From Pseudomonadota bacterium (GTDB taxonomy: Bacteria > Pseudomonadota > Gammaproteobacteria > Pseudomonadales > Moraxellaceae): a stretch of 64,000 nucleotides of DNA. Below, piece by piece: positions 43,807 through 52,508 of the stretch. A program made the translations under genes and the position numbers. The stretch covers positions 1-64,000 of the forward strand of contig JAEWKT010000004.1 in NCBI GenBank assembly GCA_023393635.1, written 5' to 3'. Every line of letters starts with the position of its first letter. The first letter of the stretch is position 1. A model generated the notes under the pieces. The model worked only from the letters and a program-made list of their open reading frames with translations, did no database searches and was not told the DNA's origin.

Positions 43807-45024
43807 TTAACTAAATGTCACCCCACCAGTGCCAAATGCTTCAGTGTGAATTTGAGCAGGTTGAATGCCACGTGCCACCAGTGCTTTATGCTGTTCCTGC
43901 ATAAACGGAACAGGCCCACACAAGTAATAATCTGCATCTGTAGGCAATTGCTCATCACTTAAACTGCTTAGGTCTAAACGTCCAGCCACATCATAATCAT
44001 CGCCTTGTACTTCAGATTCCTGTGGGAACTCATAAGCCACCAAAGTGTTTAACTGAGAATGCTCAGCTTTTAAATCTTTTAAATGCTGTTTCATGGCATG
44101 GACTTTGCCATCACGGCAGGCATGAATAAACTGCACAGGCTGTGGCATATTTAAGCTCACCAAATGGTTCAGCATGGCGACCATTGGGGTTAAGCCCACA
44201 CCCCCACTAATCAGCACGTTTTTCTTGTTGCTATCAAACAAGAAGAAGTTACCTGTTGGGGCAGACACGTCAATTTCATCACCTTCTTGCACGTTTTGAT
44301 GCAAGGTGTTGGAGACCCAGCCACCAATCTTGTCGTCTTTAGGATCTTCACGTTTTACTGAAATACGCAAATAGTCAGGACGTGGGCTATCTGACAGGGT
44401 GTATTGACGTGGTTGTTTTAAGCCCAGCTCAGGCACCACCACACGCACAGAAATATACTGACCAGCCTGATGCGGTGCAATAGGGCCTCCATCACTTGGC
44501 TGTAAGTAAAATGAGGTAATTTCAGCACTTTCAGGCACTTTTTTAGCCACTTTAAATTTACGCCAGCCTAACCAGCTACCTTTGGTTTTTTGGTGTTCAT
44601 CGTAAATACGTTTTTCAGTTTCAATAAAGATATCTGCTAGCTGGCCGTATGCTACACCCCATGCAGCAATTAACTCATCTTCCATTGGAATTTCAAGTAC
44701 TTCACTAATTGAATGCAACAGGTTTTCGCCCACAATATTATAATCAGGGGCCTGAATGTTTAAGCTCACATGCTTATGAGCAACCATTTCTACCACTGGC
44801 ATGAGCACTGATGGATCATCAATGTTTTCAGCATACGCCAATACAGCACCTGCCAATGCCTGGGCTTGTGCGCCACTACGCTGGTGGCCTAAGTTAAAGG
44901 TTTCTTTTAAGTGTGGGTTATTGCCCAGCATCCGATTATAAAAATAGCTAGTGAGTGCAACACCGTTTTCACGTAGGACGGGAACAGTGGCTTTTACTAA
45001 ATCGCGTTGGCTATCAGTTAACAT
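43807..45024 (-). CDS. hmp: flavohemoglobin, nitric oxide dioxygenase
   Basis: Converts NO and O2 to nitrate using NAD(P)H, detoxifying nitric oxide in the cytoplasm. Of 405 residues, the globin domain (1-~140) has proximal His85, distal Tyr29 and Gln53. The FAD domain carries RQYTLSD, and the NAD domain has GGVGLTPM and YYLCGPVPFM. The N-terminus MLTDSQRDLVKATVPVL matches the family. A weak AAGAG ribosome binding site precedes the ATG. An NsrR-type operator overlaps its promoter. Confidence 0.97.
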   Translation of the reverse strand: MLTDSQRDLVKATVPVLRENGVALTSYFYNRMLGNNPHLKETFNLGHQRSGAQAQALAGAVLAYAENIDDPSVLMPVVEMVAHKHVSLNIQAPDYNIVGENLLHSISEVLEIPMEDELIAAWGVAYGQLADIFIETEKRIYDEHQKTKGSWLGWRKFKVAKKVPESAEITSFYLQPSDGGPIAPHQAGQYISVRVVVPELGLKQPRQYTLSDSPRPDYLRISVKREDPKDDKIGGWVSNTLHQNVQEGDEIDVSAPTGNFFLFDSNKKNVLISGGVGLTPMVAMLNHLVSLNMPQPVQFIHACRDGKVHAMKQHLKDLKAEHSQLNTLVAYEFPQESEVQGDDYDVAGRLDLSSLSDEQLPTDADYYLCGPVPFMQEQHKALVARGIQPAQIHTEAFGTGGVTFS

Positions 45025-45052
45025 GACTCTTGGCTCTTTGATGGAAATCTAT

Positions 45053-45093
45053 AATATGTATATAAAATAAATCTTTTAAAAATCACTTGTCAA
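45053..45093 (-). promoter_or_regulatory. hmp promoter overlapped by an NsrR operator
   Basis: Reading the minus strand, TTGACA (45088-45093) and TATTTT (45064-45069) are separated by 18 bp. The 23-bp segment 45053-45075 reads AAGATTTATTT-T-ATATACATATT. It matches the E. coli NsrR consensus (AAGATGYATTT and its inverted half) at 18 of 22 specified positions and covers the -10. Confidence 0.75.
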
Positions 45094-45140
45094 ATTAATT
45101 TTCAATCAAAACTGTTAACTCAAACAGGCGTGCTATTTTT

Positions 45141-46340
45141 TTACTTAAACTGCTTTAATGCCTGTGCCAAGTCCGCTTGTAAATCTTCAACCGCTTCTAA
45201 GCCAATACATAACCGCACCAAATAATTTGATTCGAATTTTATGACGTTATTTGCAGAAAAATTAATGGGTTGGCGCATTGAGCTTAATTCATAAGGCATC
45301 ACTAAACTGACAGGGCCACCCCAACTAAACCCTAACTTAAAGAGCTTTAAGGCATCGCAAAAAGCATCAATCTGCTTTAAATCATATTCAGGTTTAAAAA
45401 TCATGCTCAACAATCCAGCTGCATGGCCAGTGTCACCACATACTTGTTGCCAGTATTGATGTCCTGTGGCTTGTGGTAGGGCAGGGTGTAATACTTGTGC
45501 GACACTTTCCTGTTGTTGTAACCAGTTGGCCAATAACTGGGTATTTTTATCTTGTTGAGCGTAACGTAATTCAAGACTGGGTAAACTTCTAATCACGCGC
45601 TCGGTGTCATCGGCTGATACCCCAATACCTTGCAGGGCATGCGTGCGTAATATGGCTAAATGCAAATCACGCTGTCTGGTCACAATACTTCCCATTAAAA
45701 TATCAGCACCACCGCTTGGATACTTGGTTAAGGCATGCACGCTGATGTCCACACTTAAATGTTCAGACGAAAAATCAAACGGAAAAAATGCCAGTCCAGC
45801 ACCCCATGTATTATCCAGTACGGTTAATACACCAGTTGCCTGTGCTTTTTTAACCAAGCCGCAAAGGTCAGGAAACTCAAGCGTGACCGAGCCTGCTGCT
45901 TCTAGCCAGATGAGCTTGGTTTTTGCAGTAGGAACAAAGCTGTTCACGTCTAATGGGTTATATAATTGATACTCAATAGCAAATTGCTGGGTAAGCTGTT
46001 TGATGAGGTCTTTATTTGGACCATAAATATTATCAGGCAACCAGACTTCATCCCCTTGATTTAAAAAGCTGAAATTGACCAGACTAATAGCTGACAGACC
46101 ACTGGGTGCCAGCACGCAATATTCACCGCCTTCCAGTTGGGCAATTTTATCGGCCAGCGCATAGGTAGTTGGCGTGCCATGCAAGCCATAACTATAGTCA
46201 TAATCATCCTGCCAGTGCCGTTTGCGCATGGCCTGTGTTGACTCAAAAAACACGGTAGAGGCACGATACACTGGTGGTTGCACCGCGCTAAAATTAGTAG
46301 GTATTTGCTTGCTGGGATGAATCAGTTGAGTAATTGGCAT
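45141..46340 (-). CDS. PLP-dependent cystathionine beta-lyase-like enzyme
   Basis: Cys/Met metabolism transsulfuration-fold enzyme, 399 residues, probably cystathionine beta-lyase (MetC-like), which makes homocysteine. The PLP lysine is Lys206 (HALTKYPSGGADILMGS), the pyridoxal-contacting Asp is Asp176 (LDNTWG), and DNIYGP supplies Tyr106. The start MPITQLIHPS was chosen by family length; extensions of 12 or 22 codons exist but lack ribosome binding sites. Cystathionine gamma-synthase or gamma-lyase are alternatives. Divergent from a glutamine amidotransferase gene. Confidence 0.88.
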   Translation of the reverse strand: MPITQLIHPSKQIPTNFSAVQPPVYRASTVFFESTQAMRKRHWQDDYDYSYGLHGTPTTYALADKIAQLEGGEYCVLAPSGLSAISLVNFSFLNQGDEVWLPDNIYGPNKDLIKQLTQQFAIEYQLYNPLDVNSFVPTAKTKLIWLEAAGSVTLEFPDLCGLVKKAQATGVLTVLDNTWGAGLAFFPFDFSSEHLSVDISVHALTKYPSGGADILMGSIVTRQRDLHLAILRTHALQGIGVSADDTERVIRSLPSLELRYAQQDKNTQLLANWLQQQESVAQVLHPALPQATGHQYWQQVCGDTGHAAGLLSMIFKPEYDLKQIDAFCDALKLFKLGFSWGGPVSLVMPYELSSMRQPINFSANNVIKFESNYLVRLCIGLEAVEDLQADLAQALKQFK

Positions 46341-46516
46341 TAGGGTGCTTGGCCTGCATATAATTGAGTCGGTCATAGGGCTTATACATCTGGCAAAATG
46401 TGGCAATAAGTCTTCACGCTAAATAATTTATCGTTCAGTTTCAACAGCAATTCTGCTTTATCTACTAGGTTTGGCTTGCAATTTCACAATAAATTACCTG
46501 ATGAGTTATCAAAGCA

Positions 46517-46572
46517 CTGCAAAGCTGCAACGGTTTTATATGCAAACAACACATTTGGCTGCAAGGCTGCAT
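46517..46572. promoter_or_regulatory. paired CTGCAARGCTGCAW repeats
   Basis: CTGCAAAGCTGCAA (46517-46530) and CTGCAAGGCTGCAT (46559-46572) agree at 12 of 14 positions. They start 42 bp apart, which is four helical turns. They lie upstream of the amidotransferase and in the divergent control region of the cystathionine lyase. The binding protein is unknown. Confidence 0.4.
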
Positions 46573-46610
46573 GTTCTAATAAAATACCGTTGTTAATCAT
46601 AGGAAGACCC

Positions 46611-47375
46611 ATGCAGCCGACTTTACGCGTTCATTATTTTCAGCATATTGCTCATGAAGGCTATGGTAGTCCTGAGCAGCACTTAAAAGAAAAAGGGGCA
46701 GTGCTGAGTCATACAGAGTTTTTTGCTCTGGATCGTGGTGAACAGGCAGAAAACCTGCCTAGCGCTTTACCTAAGCATGATGACGTGGATTTATTAATTG
46801 TCATGGGCGGCGTGATGAGTGTGAACGACGAAACTACTTATCCCTGGCTTAAACAGGAAAAAGACTGGATTAGAAAGTTTATGGCAAAAGATAAACCTGT
46901 GATCGGGCTTTGTCTGGGTAGCCAGCTCATTGCCAGTTGCATGGGGGCAGAAGTTCATAAAAATCATTACGAAGAAATTGGCTGGTGGTCTATTTTTAAG
47001 GTTGATGGCGCTGCCCAGCATGATTCTGGCCAAAGTATTTTTGATTTTCCCGATGATTTAATTGCCTTAAGCTGGCATAACGAAACCTTTGAGTTGCCAG
47101 AAGGTGCGGTGCTGCTGGCGGGTAGTGCAGCGTGTGCCAAACAGGCCTATCAATATAAACACAATGTGCTGGCTTTTCAGTTTCACCCTGAAATTACCCC
47201 CATTAATCTGGCATTATTTTTAGAAGAAAAGCCTGATATGGAAAATAAAGATGGCACTTATATCCAATCCTTTGAAGAACTCATGGATACCTCGTTAGAT
47301 ACCTTTAAGCCTGCCAATGACATGCTCAACTGCGCCATTGATTTTGTGCTGGATGCTACCGTTAAAACAGGATGA
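46611..47375 (+). CDS. class I glutamine amidotransferase-like protein
   Basis: A stand-alone GATase1 domain of 254 residues resembling the GMP synthase glutaminase domain. The nucleophile is Cys101 (GLCLGSQLIA), with His192 and Glu194 (FQFHPEI). The N-terminal MQPTLRVHYFQHIAHEG and MGGVMSVND are typical of this uncharacterised group, some of whose members act as gamma-glutamyl hydrolases. AGGA lies 6 nt before the chosen ATG. An in-frame extension upstream overlaps the repeat element and is unlikely to be coding. Confidence 0.88.
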   Translation: MQPTLRVHYFQHIAHEGYGSPEQHLKEKGAVLSHTEFFALDRGEQAENLPSALPKHDDVDLLIVMGGVMSVNDETTYPWLKQEKDWIRKFMAKDKPVIGLCLGSQLIASCMGAEVHKNHYEEIGWWSIFKVDGAAQHDSGQSIFDFPDDLIALSWHNETFELPEGAVLLAGSAACAKQAYQYKHNVLAFQFHPEITPINLALFLEEKPDMENKDGTYIQSFEELMDTSLDTFKPANDMLNCAIDFVLDATVKTG

Positions 47376-47841
47376 CAAGCTGTCTGGTGCTGTTGATTTA
47401 GTTGTTAATCTGATAGTAGCGCATTATTGGCCATATATTATTCACGCTTTATTTATTACCAATTATATTTAGCCTGCAAAAATATAGCGTAAACAAGGCT
47501 AAGGGCGCAATCACGCATCAAAATGGCTGCTTGCTTTTAAACCAGTTAATCCTTACAATAGCCCACCCCTTAGAAAGGACAAGCAATTTATTGCTTTCTC
47601 ATCGCCTAAGACCAATGCTTTTGCAAATGGTTAGGGTAATAACACAAGGTCTGCTTTTTTAAAGTATTACTGCGTTTTGTTGCCTAGGGAAGGTTGGTGT
47701 TGCACTGCACTATCAACCTCGACAGTTGGGGCATCGTTCTCAACCTTAGTGATATTCACTGCCTTTGACCCTCATGCCCTTTGTAAGGCAGAAGAGGCGC
47801 GTCAAAGGTGATTCTTTATTATCTGGCTTGGAGTAACTGGT
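47376..47841. promoter_or_regulatory. leader region of the S10 operon
   Basis: A 466-bp non-coding region. AAGCAAT/ATTGCTT forms a tight hairpin at 47581-47596. AAGGTTG (47690-47696) can pair either with CAACCT (47714-47719) or with CAACCTT (47741-47747), while GTTG (47725-47728) can pair with the CAAC of either, so alternative structures exist. CCTTTGAC (47762-47769) pairs with GTCAAAGG (47801-47808) shortly before rpsJ. Autogenous control by L4, as in E. coli, is possible but unproven here. Confidence 0.5.
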
Positions 47842-48153
47842 ATGGCTAACCAGAGAATCCGTATTCGCCTGAAGTCATTTGATCATCGTCTGATTGATCA
47901 ATCTGCTCAGGAAATCGTAGAGACTGCAAAGCGCACTGGTGCGCAAGTATGTGGTCCGATTCCGATGCCTACTCGCATCGAACGCTTTAATATTTTGACC
48001 TCACCTCACGTCAACAAAGACGCGCGGGATCAATATGAAATCCGTACCCACAAACGCATGGTTGATATCGTACAGCCAACTGATAAAACAGTTGATGCAC
48101 TGATGAAACTCGATCTTGCTGCTGGTGTTGATGTACAGATCGCACTTGGTTAA
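47842..48153 (+). CDS. rpsJ: 30S ribosomal protein S10
   Basis: S10 (NusE), 103 residues, full length. It sits in the head of the 30S subunit and, with NusB, takes part in transcription antitermination. MANQRIRIRLKSFDHRLIDQSA is the conserved start, and GAQVCGPIPMPTRIERFNIL and the THKRMVDI block follow. The ATG has GGAG upstream. First gene of the long ribosomal run; a structured leader precedes it, and 95 nt separate it from rplC. Confidence 0.98.
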   Translation: MANQRIRIRLKSFDHRLIDQSAQEIVETAKRTGAQVCGPIPMPTRIERFNILTSPHVNKDARDQYEIRTHKRMVDIVQPTDKTVDALMKLDLAAGVDVQIALG

Positions 48154-48248
48154 TAGGTGTGTGTTAAGGCTTTCGGTAAGTTGATGCAAATCACGCTTTT
48201 ATAAATAGCACAAATGCTCAACAAGCCGCTTTTTAAGAGGTTAAACAA

Positions 48249-48887
48249 ATGGCTATTGGTCTAGTCGGTCGTAAGTGCGGGATGACCCGTATCTTCACAG
48301 AAGCCGGCGTCTCCGTGCCTGTTACGGTGATCGAAGTTGATCCTAACCGTATTACACAGATCAAGACACTTGAAACTGATGGTTACCAAGCAATTCAGGT
48401 AACTACAGGCGAGCGTCGTGAGTCGCGCGTTACTGGCGCTCAAAAAGGTCACTTTGCGAAAGCTGGTGTCGCTGCTGGTCGTGTGGTTAAAGAATTCCGC
48501 GCTGCTGAAGCTGATCTTGAAGGTCGCGAAGTTGGCGGTACCTTAAATGTTGATTTGTTCACTGTTGGTCAAATTGTTGATGTAACTGGGCAAAGCAAAG
48601 GTAAAGGTTTTCAGGGTGGTGTTAAGCGCTGGAACTTCCGCACACAAGATGCAACTCATGGTAACTCGGTTTCTCACCGTGTACATGGTTCTACTGGTCA
48701 AAACCAGACCCCTGGTCGCGTGTTCAAAGGCAAGAAAATGGCTGGACACATGGGTGATGAGCGTGTAACCGTGCAGGGTCTTGAAGTGGTATCTATTGAT
48801 ACAGAACGTTCAGTTCTTGTGGTCAAAGGTGCTGTACCCGGATCGATTGGTGGCGACGTTATCGTTCGTCCTACCATCAAGGCCTGA
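48249..48887 (+). CDS. rplC: 50S ribosomal protein L3
   Basis: L3, 212 residues, an early assembly protein reaching toward the peptidyl transferase centre. It starts MAIGLVGRKCGMTRIFTEAG. The conserved loop FQGGVKRWNF, followed by HGNSVSHRVHGSTGQNQTPGRVFKGKKMAGHMG, contains the Gln that PrmB methylates in enterobacteria (in TGQNQTPG). AGAGG lies upstream. rplD follows after 11 nt. Confidence 0.98.
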   Translation: MAIGLVGRKCGMTRIFTEAGVSVPVTVIEVDPNRITQIKTLETDGYQAIQVTTGERRESRVTGAQKGHFAKAGVAAGRVVKEFRAAEADLEGREVGGTLNVDLFTVGQIVDVTGQSKGKGFQGGVKRWNFRTQDATHGNSVSHRVHGSTGQNQTPGRVFKGKKMAGHMGDERVTVQGLEVVSIDTERSVLVVKGAVPGSIGGDVIVRPTIKA

Positions 48888-48898
48888 GGGAAATTAAC

Positions 48899-49501
48899 GT
48901 GAATCTGAAGACTGTTTCTGGTGCAGCCGTAGAGCTGTCCGACGTTGCCTTCGGCAGAGAATTCAATGAAGCCTTGGTACATCAAGTAGTTACTGCTTAT
49001 TTGGCAGGCACTCGTCAAGGTTCTAAAGCACAAAAATCTCGTGCAGAAGTTTCTGGTGGTGGTAAAAAACCTTTTAAACAAAAAGGTACTGGTCGCGCGC
49101 GTGCGGGTTCTATTCGTAGCCCAATCTGGCGTGGTGGTGGTAAAACTTTTGCAGCCCGTCCACAAGACTGGTCACAAAAAGTAAACCGCAAAATGTATCG
49201 TGGCGCAATGCAATGCATTCTGGCTGAACTTGTTCGTCAGGAGCGTTTGGTATTGGTTGAAGATATTCAGGTATCTGCACCAAAAACCAAAGAATTGCTT
49301 GGCAAATTAAACGACTTAAATGCAACTCGTGCGTTAATCGTGACCGATGCTGTAGATGAAAATCTATATTTAGCAGCACGTAACATTCCGCATGTTGACG
49401 TGGTTGATGCAACTGCTGTCAATCCTGTGAGCTTAATTGCGTTTGATAAAGTTGTGATGTCCGTAAGCGCTGCCAAAAAACTTGAGGTAGAACTAGGATG
49501 A
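48899..49501 (+). CDS. rplD: 50S ribosomal protein L4
   Basis: L4, 200 residues, lining the nascent peptide exit tunnel with its long loop (KSRAEVSGGGKKPFKQKGTGRARAG...WRGGGKTFA). In E. coli L4 also represses its own S10 operon. The start is GTG (MNLKTVSGA), with GAGGG upstream overlapping the rplC stop. Its end overlaps rplW by 4 nt (ATGA), so translation is coupled. Confidence 0.97.
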   Translation: MNLKTVSGAAVELSDVAFGREFNEALVHQVVTAYLAGTRQGSKAQKSRAEVSGGGKKPFKQKGTGRARAGSIRSPIWRGGGKTFAARPQDWSQKVNRKMYRGAMQCILAELVRQERLVLVEDIQVSAPKTKELLGKLNDLNATRALIVTDAVDENLYLAARNIPHVDVVDATAVNPVSLIAFDKVVMSVSAAKKLEVELG

Positions 49502-49830
49502 ATAACGCACGTCTTTATCAAGTCCTAAAAGGGCCACATTATTCAGAAAAAGCTCAAGTACTCGGTGACAAACTTGGCGTTCAAGTATTTAAAGTTGACG
49601 CTACTGCCACCAAGCTTGAAATTAAAAAAGCGGTTGAAAGTCTTTTTGGTGTACAGGTTGAATCTGTAAATACCTTAATCCAAAAAGGTAAAAGCAAGCG
49701 CTTCGGTCGTACATTGGGACGCCGTTCCGATGTCAAAAAAGCATACGTCACCCTGAAAGCTGGTCAAGATGTACAAATGGCTGACTTGGGCGATACCGCT
49801 GCTGATACTACAAGCACATCAGCGGAGTAA
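49498..49830 (+). CDS. rplW: 50S ribosomal protein L23
   Basis: L23, 110 residues, at the tunnel exit, where trigger factor and SRP dock. It begins MNNARLYQVLKGPHYSEKA and has the ESVNTLIQKGKSKRFGRTLGRRSDVKKAYVTL block. The C-terminus extends about 10 residues beyond E. coli L23 as an Asp/Thr/Ser-rich tail (DLGDTAADTTSTSAE). The start overlaps the end of rplD. Confidence 0.97.
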   Translation: MNNARLYQVLKGPHYSEKAQVLGDKLGVQVFKVDATATKLEIKKAVESLFGVQVESVNTLIQKGKSKRFGRTLGRRSDVKKAYVTLKAGQDVQMADLGDTAADTTSTSAE

Positions 49831-49841
49831 GGACGAAAACT

Positions 49842-50666
49842 ATGCCAATTCAAAAATGTAAACCAACGTCGCCAGGACGTCGCTTTGTAGAGAAAGTGGT
49901 TCATTCACATCTTTTCAAAGGTCGCCCTTTGGCTGCGTTGACAGAAAGTAAAAAAAGAACCGGTGGTCGTAATAACAATGGTCATATCACTACCCGTCAT
50001 GTTGGCGGTGGTCATAAGCAGTTGTATCGCCTCATCGACTTCAAACGCAACAAAGATGGTATTCCAGCGACTGTTGAACGCATTGAATATGATCCTAACC
50101 GTACCGCGCACATCGCATTACTGAAATATGCTGATGGTGAGCGTCGCTATATCATTGCCCCTAAAGGCTTAAATGTGGGTGATAGCGTACAATCAGGTAA
50201 TGATGCGCCGATCCGTACTGGTAACTGCTTACCATTGCGCAATATGCCGCTTGGTTCTACTTTGCATAATCTTGAGCTGAAAATTGGCAAGGGTGCGCAA
50301 TTAGCACGTTCTGCTGGTACTTCTGTTCAGTTGCTGGGTCGTGACGGTAGCTACGCTATTGTTCGTTTGCGTTCTGGCGAAATGCGCAAAGTGCATGTCG
50401 AGTGTCGCGCAGTTCTGGGTGAAGTTTCTAACTCAGAAAACAACTTGCGTTCACTGGGTAAAGCAGGTGCGAGCCGCTGGCGTGGTGTTCGTCCTACCGT
50501 TCGCGGTATGGCAATGAACCCGGTTGACCATCCACATGGTGGTGGTGAAGGCCGCAACAAAGGTATGCACCCAGTAAGTCCTTGGGGTCAAAAATCCAAG
50601 GGTTATAAGACTCGTAGCAACAAGCGTACGACTAACATGATCGTTCGCGATCGTCGCGTCAAGTAA
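49842..50666 (+). CDS. rplB: 50S ribosomal protein L2
   Basis: L2, 274 residues, bridging the subunits and needed for peptidyl transferase assembly. It shows the conserved PTSPGRRF start, GRNNNGHITTRHVGGGHK, and the catalytic-region motif MNPVDHPHGGGEGR with the conserved His. AAGGA lies 6 nt upstream. Followed by rpsS after 11 nt. Confidence 0.98.
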   Translation: MPIQKCKPTSPGRRFVEKVVHSHLFKGRPLAALTESKKRTGGRNNNGHITTRHVGGGHKQLYRLIDFKRNKDGIPATVERIEYDPNRTAHIALLKYADGERRYIIAPKGLNVGDSVQSGNDAPIRTGNCLPLRNMPLGSTLHNLELKIGKGAQLARSAGTSVQLLGRDGSYAIVRLRSGEMRKVHVECRAVLGEVSNSENNLRSLGKAGASRWRGVRPTVRGMAMNPVDHPHGGGEGRNKGMHPVSPWGQKSKGYKTRSNKRTTNMIVRDRRVK

Positions 50667-50677
50667 GGAATTAGAAT

Positions 50678-50953
50678 ATGCCTCGTTCTCTGAAAAAAGG
50701 CCCGTTCGTCGATGCGCATTTGTTTGCCAAAGTCGAAGCTGCTGTCGCTGCCAACTCGCGCAAACCGATCAAAACCTGGTCACGTCGCTCGATGATTCTT
50801 CCGGACTTTGTTGGTTTAACCATCTCTGTTCATAATGGTCGTAACCATGTTCCCGTCATTGTATCGGAGCACATGGTTGGTCATAAACTTGGTGAATTTG
50901 CGCCAACCCGTACCTATCGTGGCCACGGCGTTGACAAGAAATCCAAACGGTAA
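50678..50953 (+). CDS. rpsS: 30S ribosomal protein S19
   Basis: S19, 91 residues, in the 30S head with S13. It starts MPRSLKKGPFVDAHLFAKVE and contains TWSRRSMILPDFVGLTISVHNG and GHKLGEFAPTRTYRGH. The ATG is preceded by AAGGAA. Confidence 0.98.
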   Translation: MPRSLKKGPFVDAHLFAKVEAAVAANSRKPIKTWSRRSMILPDFVGLTISVHNGRNHVPVIVSEHMVGHKLGEFAPTRTYRGHGVDKKSKR

Positions 50954-50962
50954 GGTGTCAAA

Positions 50963-51292
50963 ATGGAAGTAACTGCTAAATTACGCGGTGCGGCCATCTC
51001 GGCCCAAAAAGCACGTCTGGTCGTAGACCTAGTACGTGGCAAGCCGGTTGGACGCGCACTCGAGATTCTGTCTTTCAGCAATAAAAAAGCAGCTGTTTTA
51101 GTGAAAAAAGCACTAGAATCTGCTATTGCCAACGCAGAACACAACAATAGCTTGGATGTAGACGATCTTAAAGTATCTGCAATCTATGTAGATGAAGGCA
51201 TTACCTTAAAACGTATTTCACCACGTGCTAAAGGTCGTGCAGATCGTATCAGCAAGCGTACCTGTCACATCACCGTTAAGGTAGGGGTCTGA
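50963..51292 (+). CDS. rplV: 50S ribosomal protein L22
   Basis: L22, 109 residues, whose beta hairpin (IYVDEGITLKRISPRAKGRADRISKRT) lines the exit tunnel next to L4. The hairpin sequence is intact, without the macrolide-resistance deletions known in other bacteria. AAGG lies upstream and rpsC follows with a 1-nt gap. Confidence 0.98.
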   Translation: MEVTAKLRGAAISAQKARLVVDLVRGKPVGRALEILSFSNKKAAVLVKKALESAIANAEHNNSLDVDDLKVSAIYVDEGITLKRISPRAKGRADRISKRTCHITVKVGV

Positions 51293-51293
51293 T

Positions 51294-52091
51294 ATGGGTC
51301 AGAAAGTTCATCCAATCGGCATCCGCCTTGGTGTGGTTAAGCGTCACAACGCCAACTGGTATGCCAATCCAAAAAATTATGCTGAATACTTGCTAAAAGA
51401 CATTCAGGTTCGTGATTTCTTGCGTAAGAAATTAAAATCTGCAATGGTCAGCAATATCTTGATCGAACGTCCTACTGGTGCTGCTAAAGTCATCATTAGT
51501 ACTGCGCGTCCTGGTATTGTCATTGGCAAAAAAGGCGAAGACATTGAAAAATTACAGCGTGAGCTGACCCAGATTATGGGCGTGCCAGCGCAAGTAAGCA
51601 TCAATGAAATTGACAAGCCTGATCTTGATGCCCGTCTGGTTGCTGAAAGCATTGCTTCACAACTGGAAAAACGTGTGATGTTCCGTCGTGCTATGAAGCG
51701 CGCTGTACAGAACTCTATGCGTGCTGGTGCAAAAGGGATCAAGGTCGAAGTATCTGGTCGTTTAGGTGGTGCTGAGATTGCCCGTACTGAATGGTATCGT
51801 GAAGGCCGTGTGCCATTGCATACATTACGTGCTGACATTGACTATGCAACCATTCGCGCTGAGACCACCTATGGTACGATTGGCGTTAAAGTATGGATCT
51901 TCCGTGGTGAAATTCTGGGTGGTATGCGTCAAGTATTAAACCCTGCACCAGCTGAAGAACGTTCGCCTAAACGTCGTGGTGGTCGTGATGACCGTCGTAA
52001 CGATGGCCGCAATGATGGTGAAAACCGTCGTGGTCGTGGTGAAGGCCGTGGTCGTCAAGCTGATCGCGCTGCCCAAGACAAGGGAGAATAA
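51294..52091 (+). CDS. rpsC: 30S ribosomal protein S3 with long Arg-rich tail
   Basis: S3, at the mRNA entry channel with helicase activity. The N-terminal domain and KH domain (IVIGKKGEDIEKLQREL) are normal. At 265 residues it is 32 longer than E. coli S3. The last ~45 residues form a low-complexity tail rich in Arg, Gly, Asp and Asn (RRGGRDD, RRNDGRND, RRGRGEGRGR). GGGT before the ATG overlaps the end of rplV. Confidence 0.98.
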   Translation: MGQKVHPIGIRLGVVKRHNANWYANPKNYAEYLLKDIQVRDFLRKKLKSAMVSNILIERPTGAAKVIISTARPGIVIGKKGEDIEKLQRELTQIMGVPAQVSINEIDKPDLDARLVAESIASQLEKRVMFRRAMKRAVQNSMRAGAKGIKVEVSGRLGGAEIARTEWYREGRVPLHTLRADIDYATIRAETTYGTIGVKVWIFRGEILGGMRQVLNPAPAEERSPKRRGGRDDRRNDGRNDGENRRGRGEGRGRQADRAAQDKGE

Positions 52092-52094
52092 TCC

Positions 52095-52508
52095 ATGTTG
52101 CAACCAAAACGTACCAAATTCCGTAAGGTGCACAAAGGTCGTAACACTGGCCTTGCACATCGCGGAAGTACAGTCGCATTTGGTACGATTGCGCTAAAAT
52201 CTATTGAGCGTGGTCGTATTACTGCACGTCAAATTGAAGCAGCCCGTCGTGCCATTAACCGTCGCGTTAAGCGTGGTGGTAAAATCTGGATCCGTGTATT
52301 TCCAGACAAACCAATTACCCAAAAGCCACTTGAAGTGCGTATGGGTAAAGGTAAAGGTAGCGTGGAGTACTGGGTTGCTGAAATTCAGCCAGGTAAAATC
52401 CTGTACGAAATGGAAGGGGTTTCAGAAGAGTTAGCTCGTGAAGCGTTTACGCTTGCAGCGGCTAAACTTCCGTTCAAGACCGCTATTGTGATTCGGACGG
52501 TAATGTAA
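52095..52508 (+). CDS. rplP: 50S ribosomal protein L16
   Basis: L16, 137 residues, binding near the A site and helping place tRNA. It starts MLQPKRTKFRKVHKGRN. The PrmA-independent hydroxylation-site Arg region (KPLEVRMGKGKGSVEYWVA) is conserved. Its stop overlaps the rpmC start by one base (TAATG). Confidence 0.98.
   Translation: MLQPKRTKFRKVHKGRNTGLAHRGSTVAFGTIALKSIERGRITARQIEAARRAINRRVKRGGKIWIRVFPDKPITQKPLEVRMGKGKGSVEYWVAEIQPGKILYEMEGVSEELAREAFTLAAAKLPFKTAIVIRTVM

Noticed and set aside
51936..52197. Overlapping open frames in several frames at the end of rpsC
   Set aside because: They arise from the repetitive Arg/Gly/Asp codons of the S3 tail and encode only low-complexity sequence.
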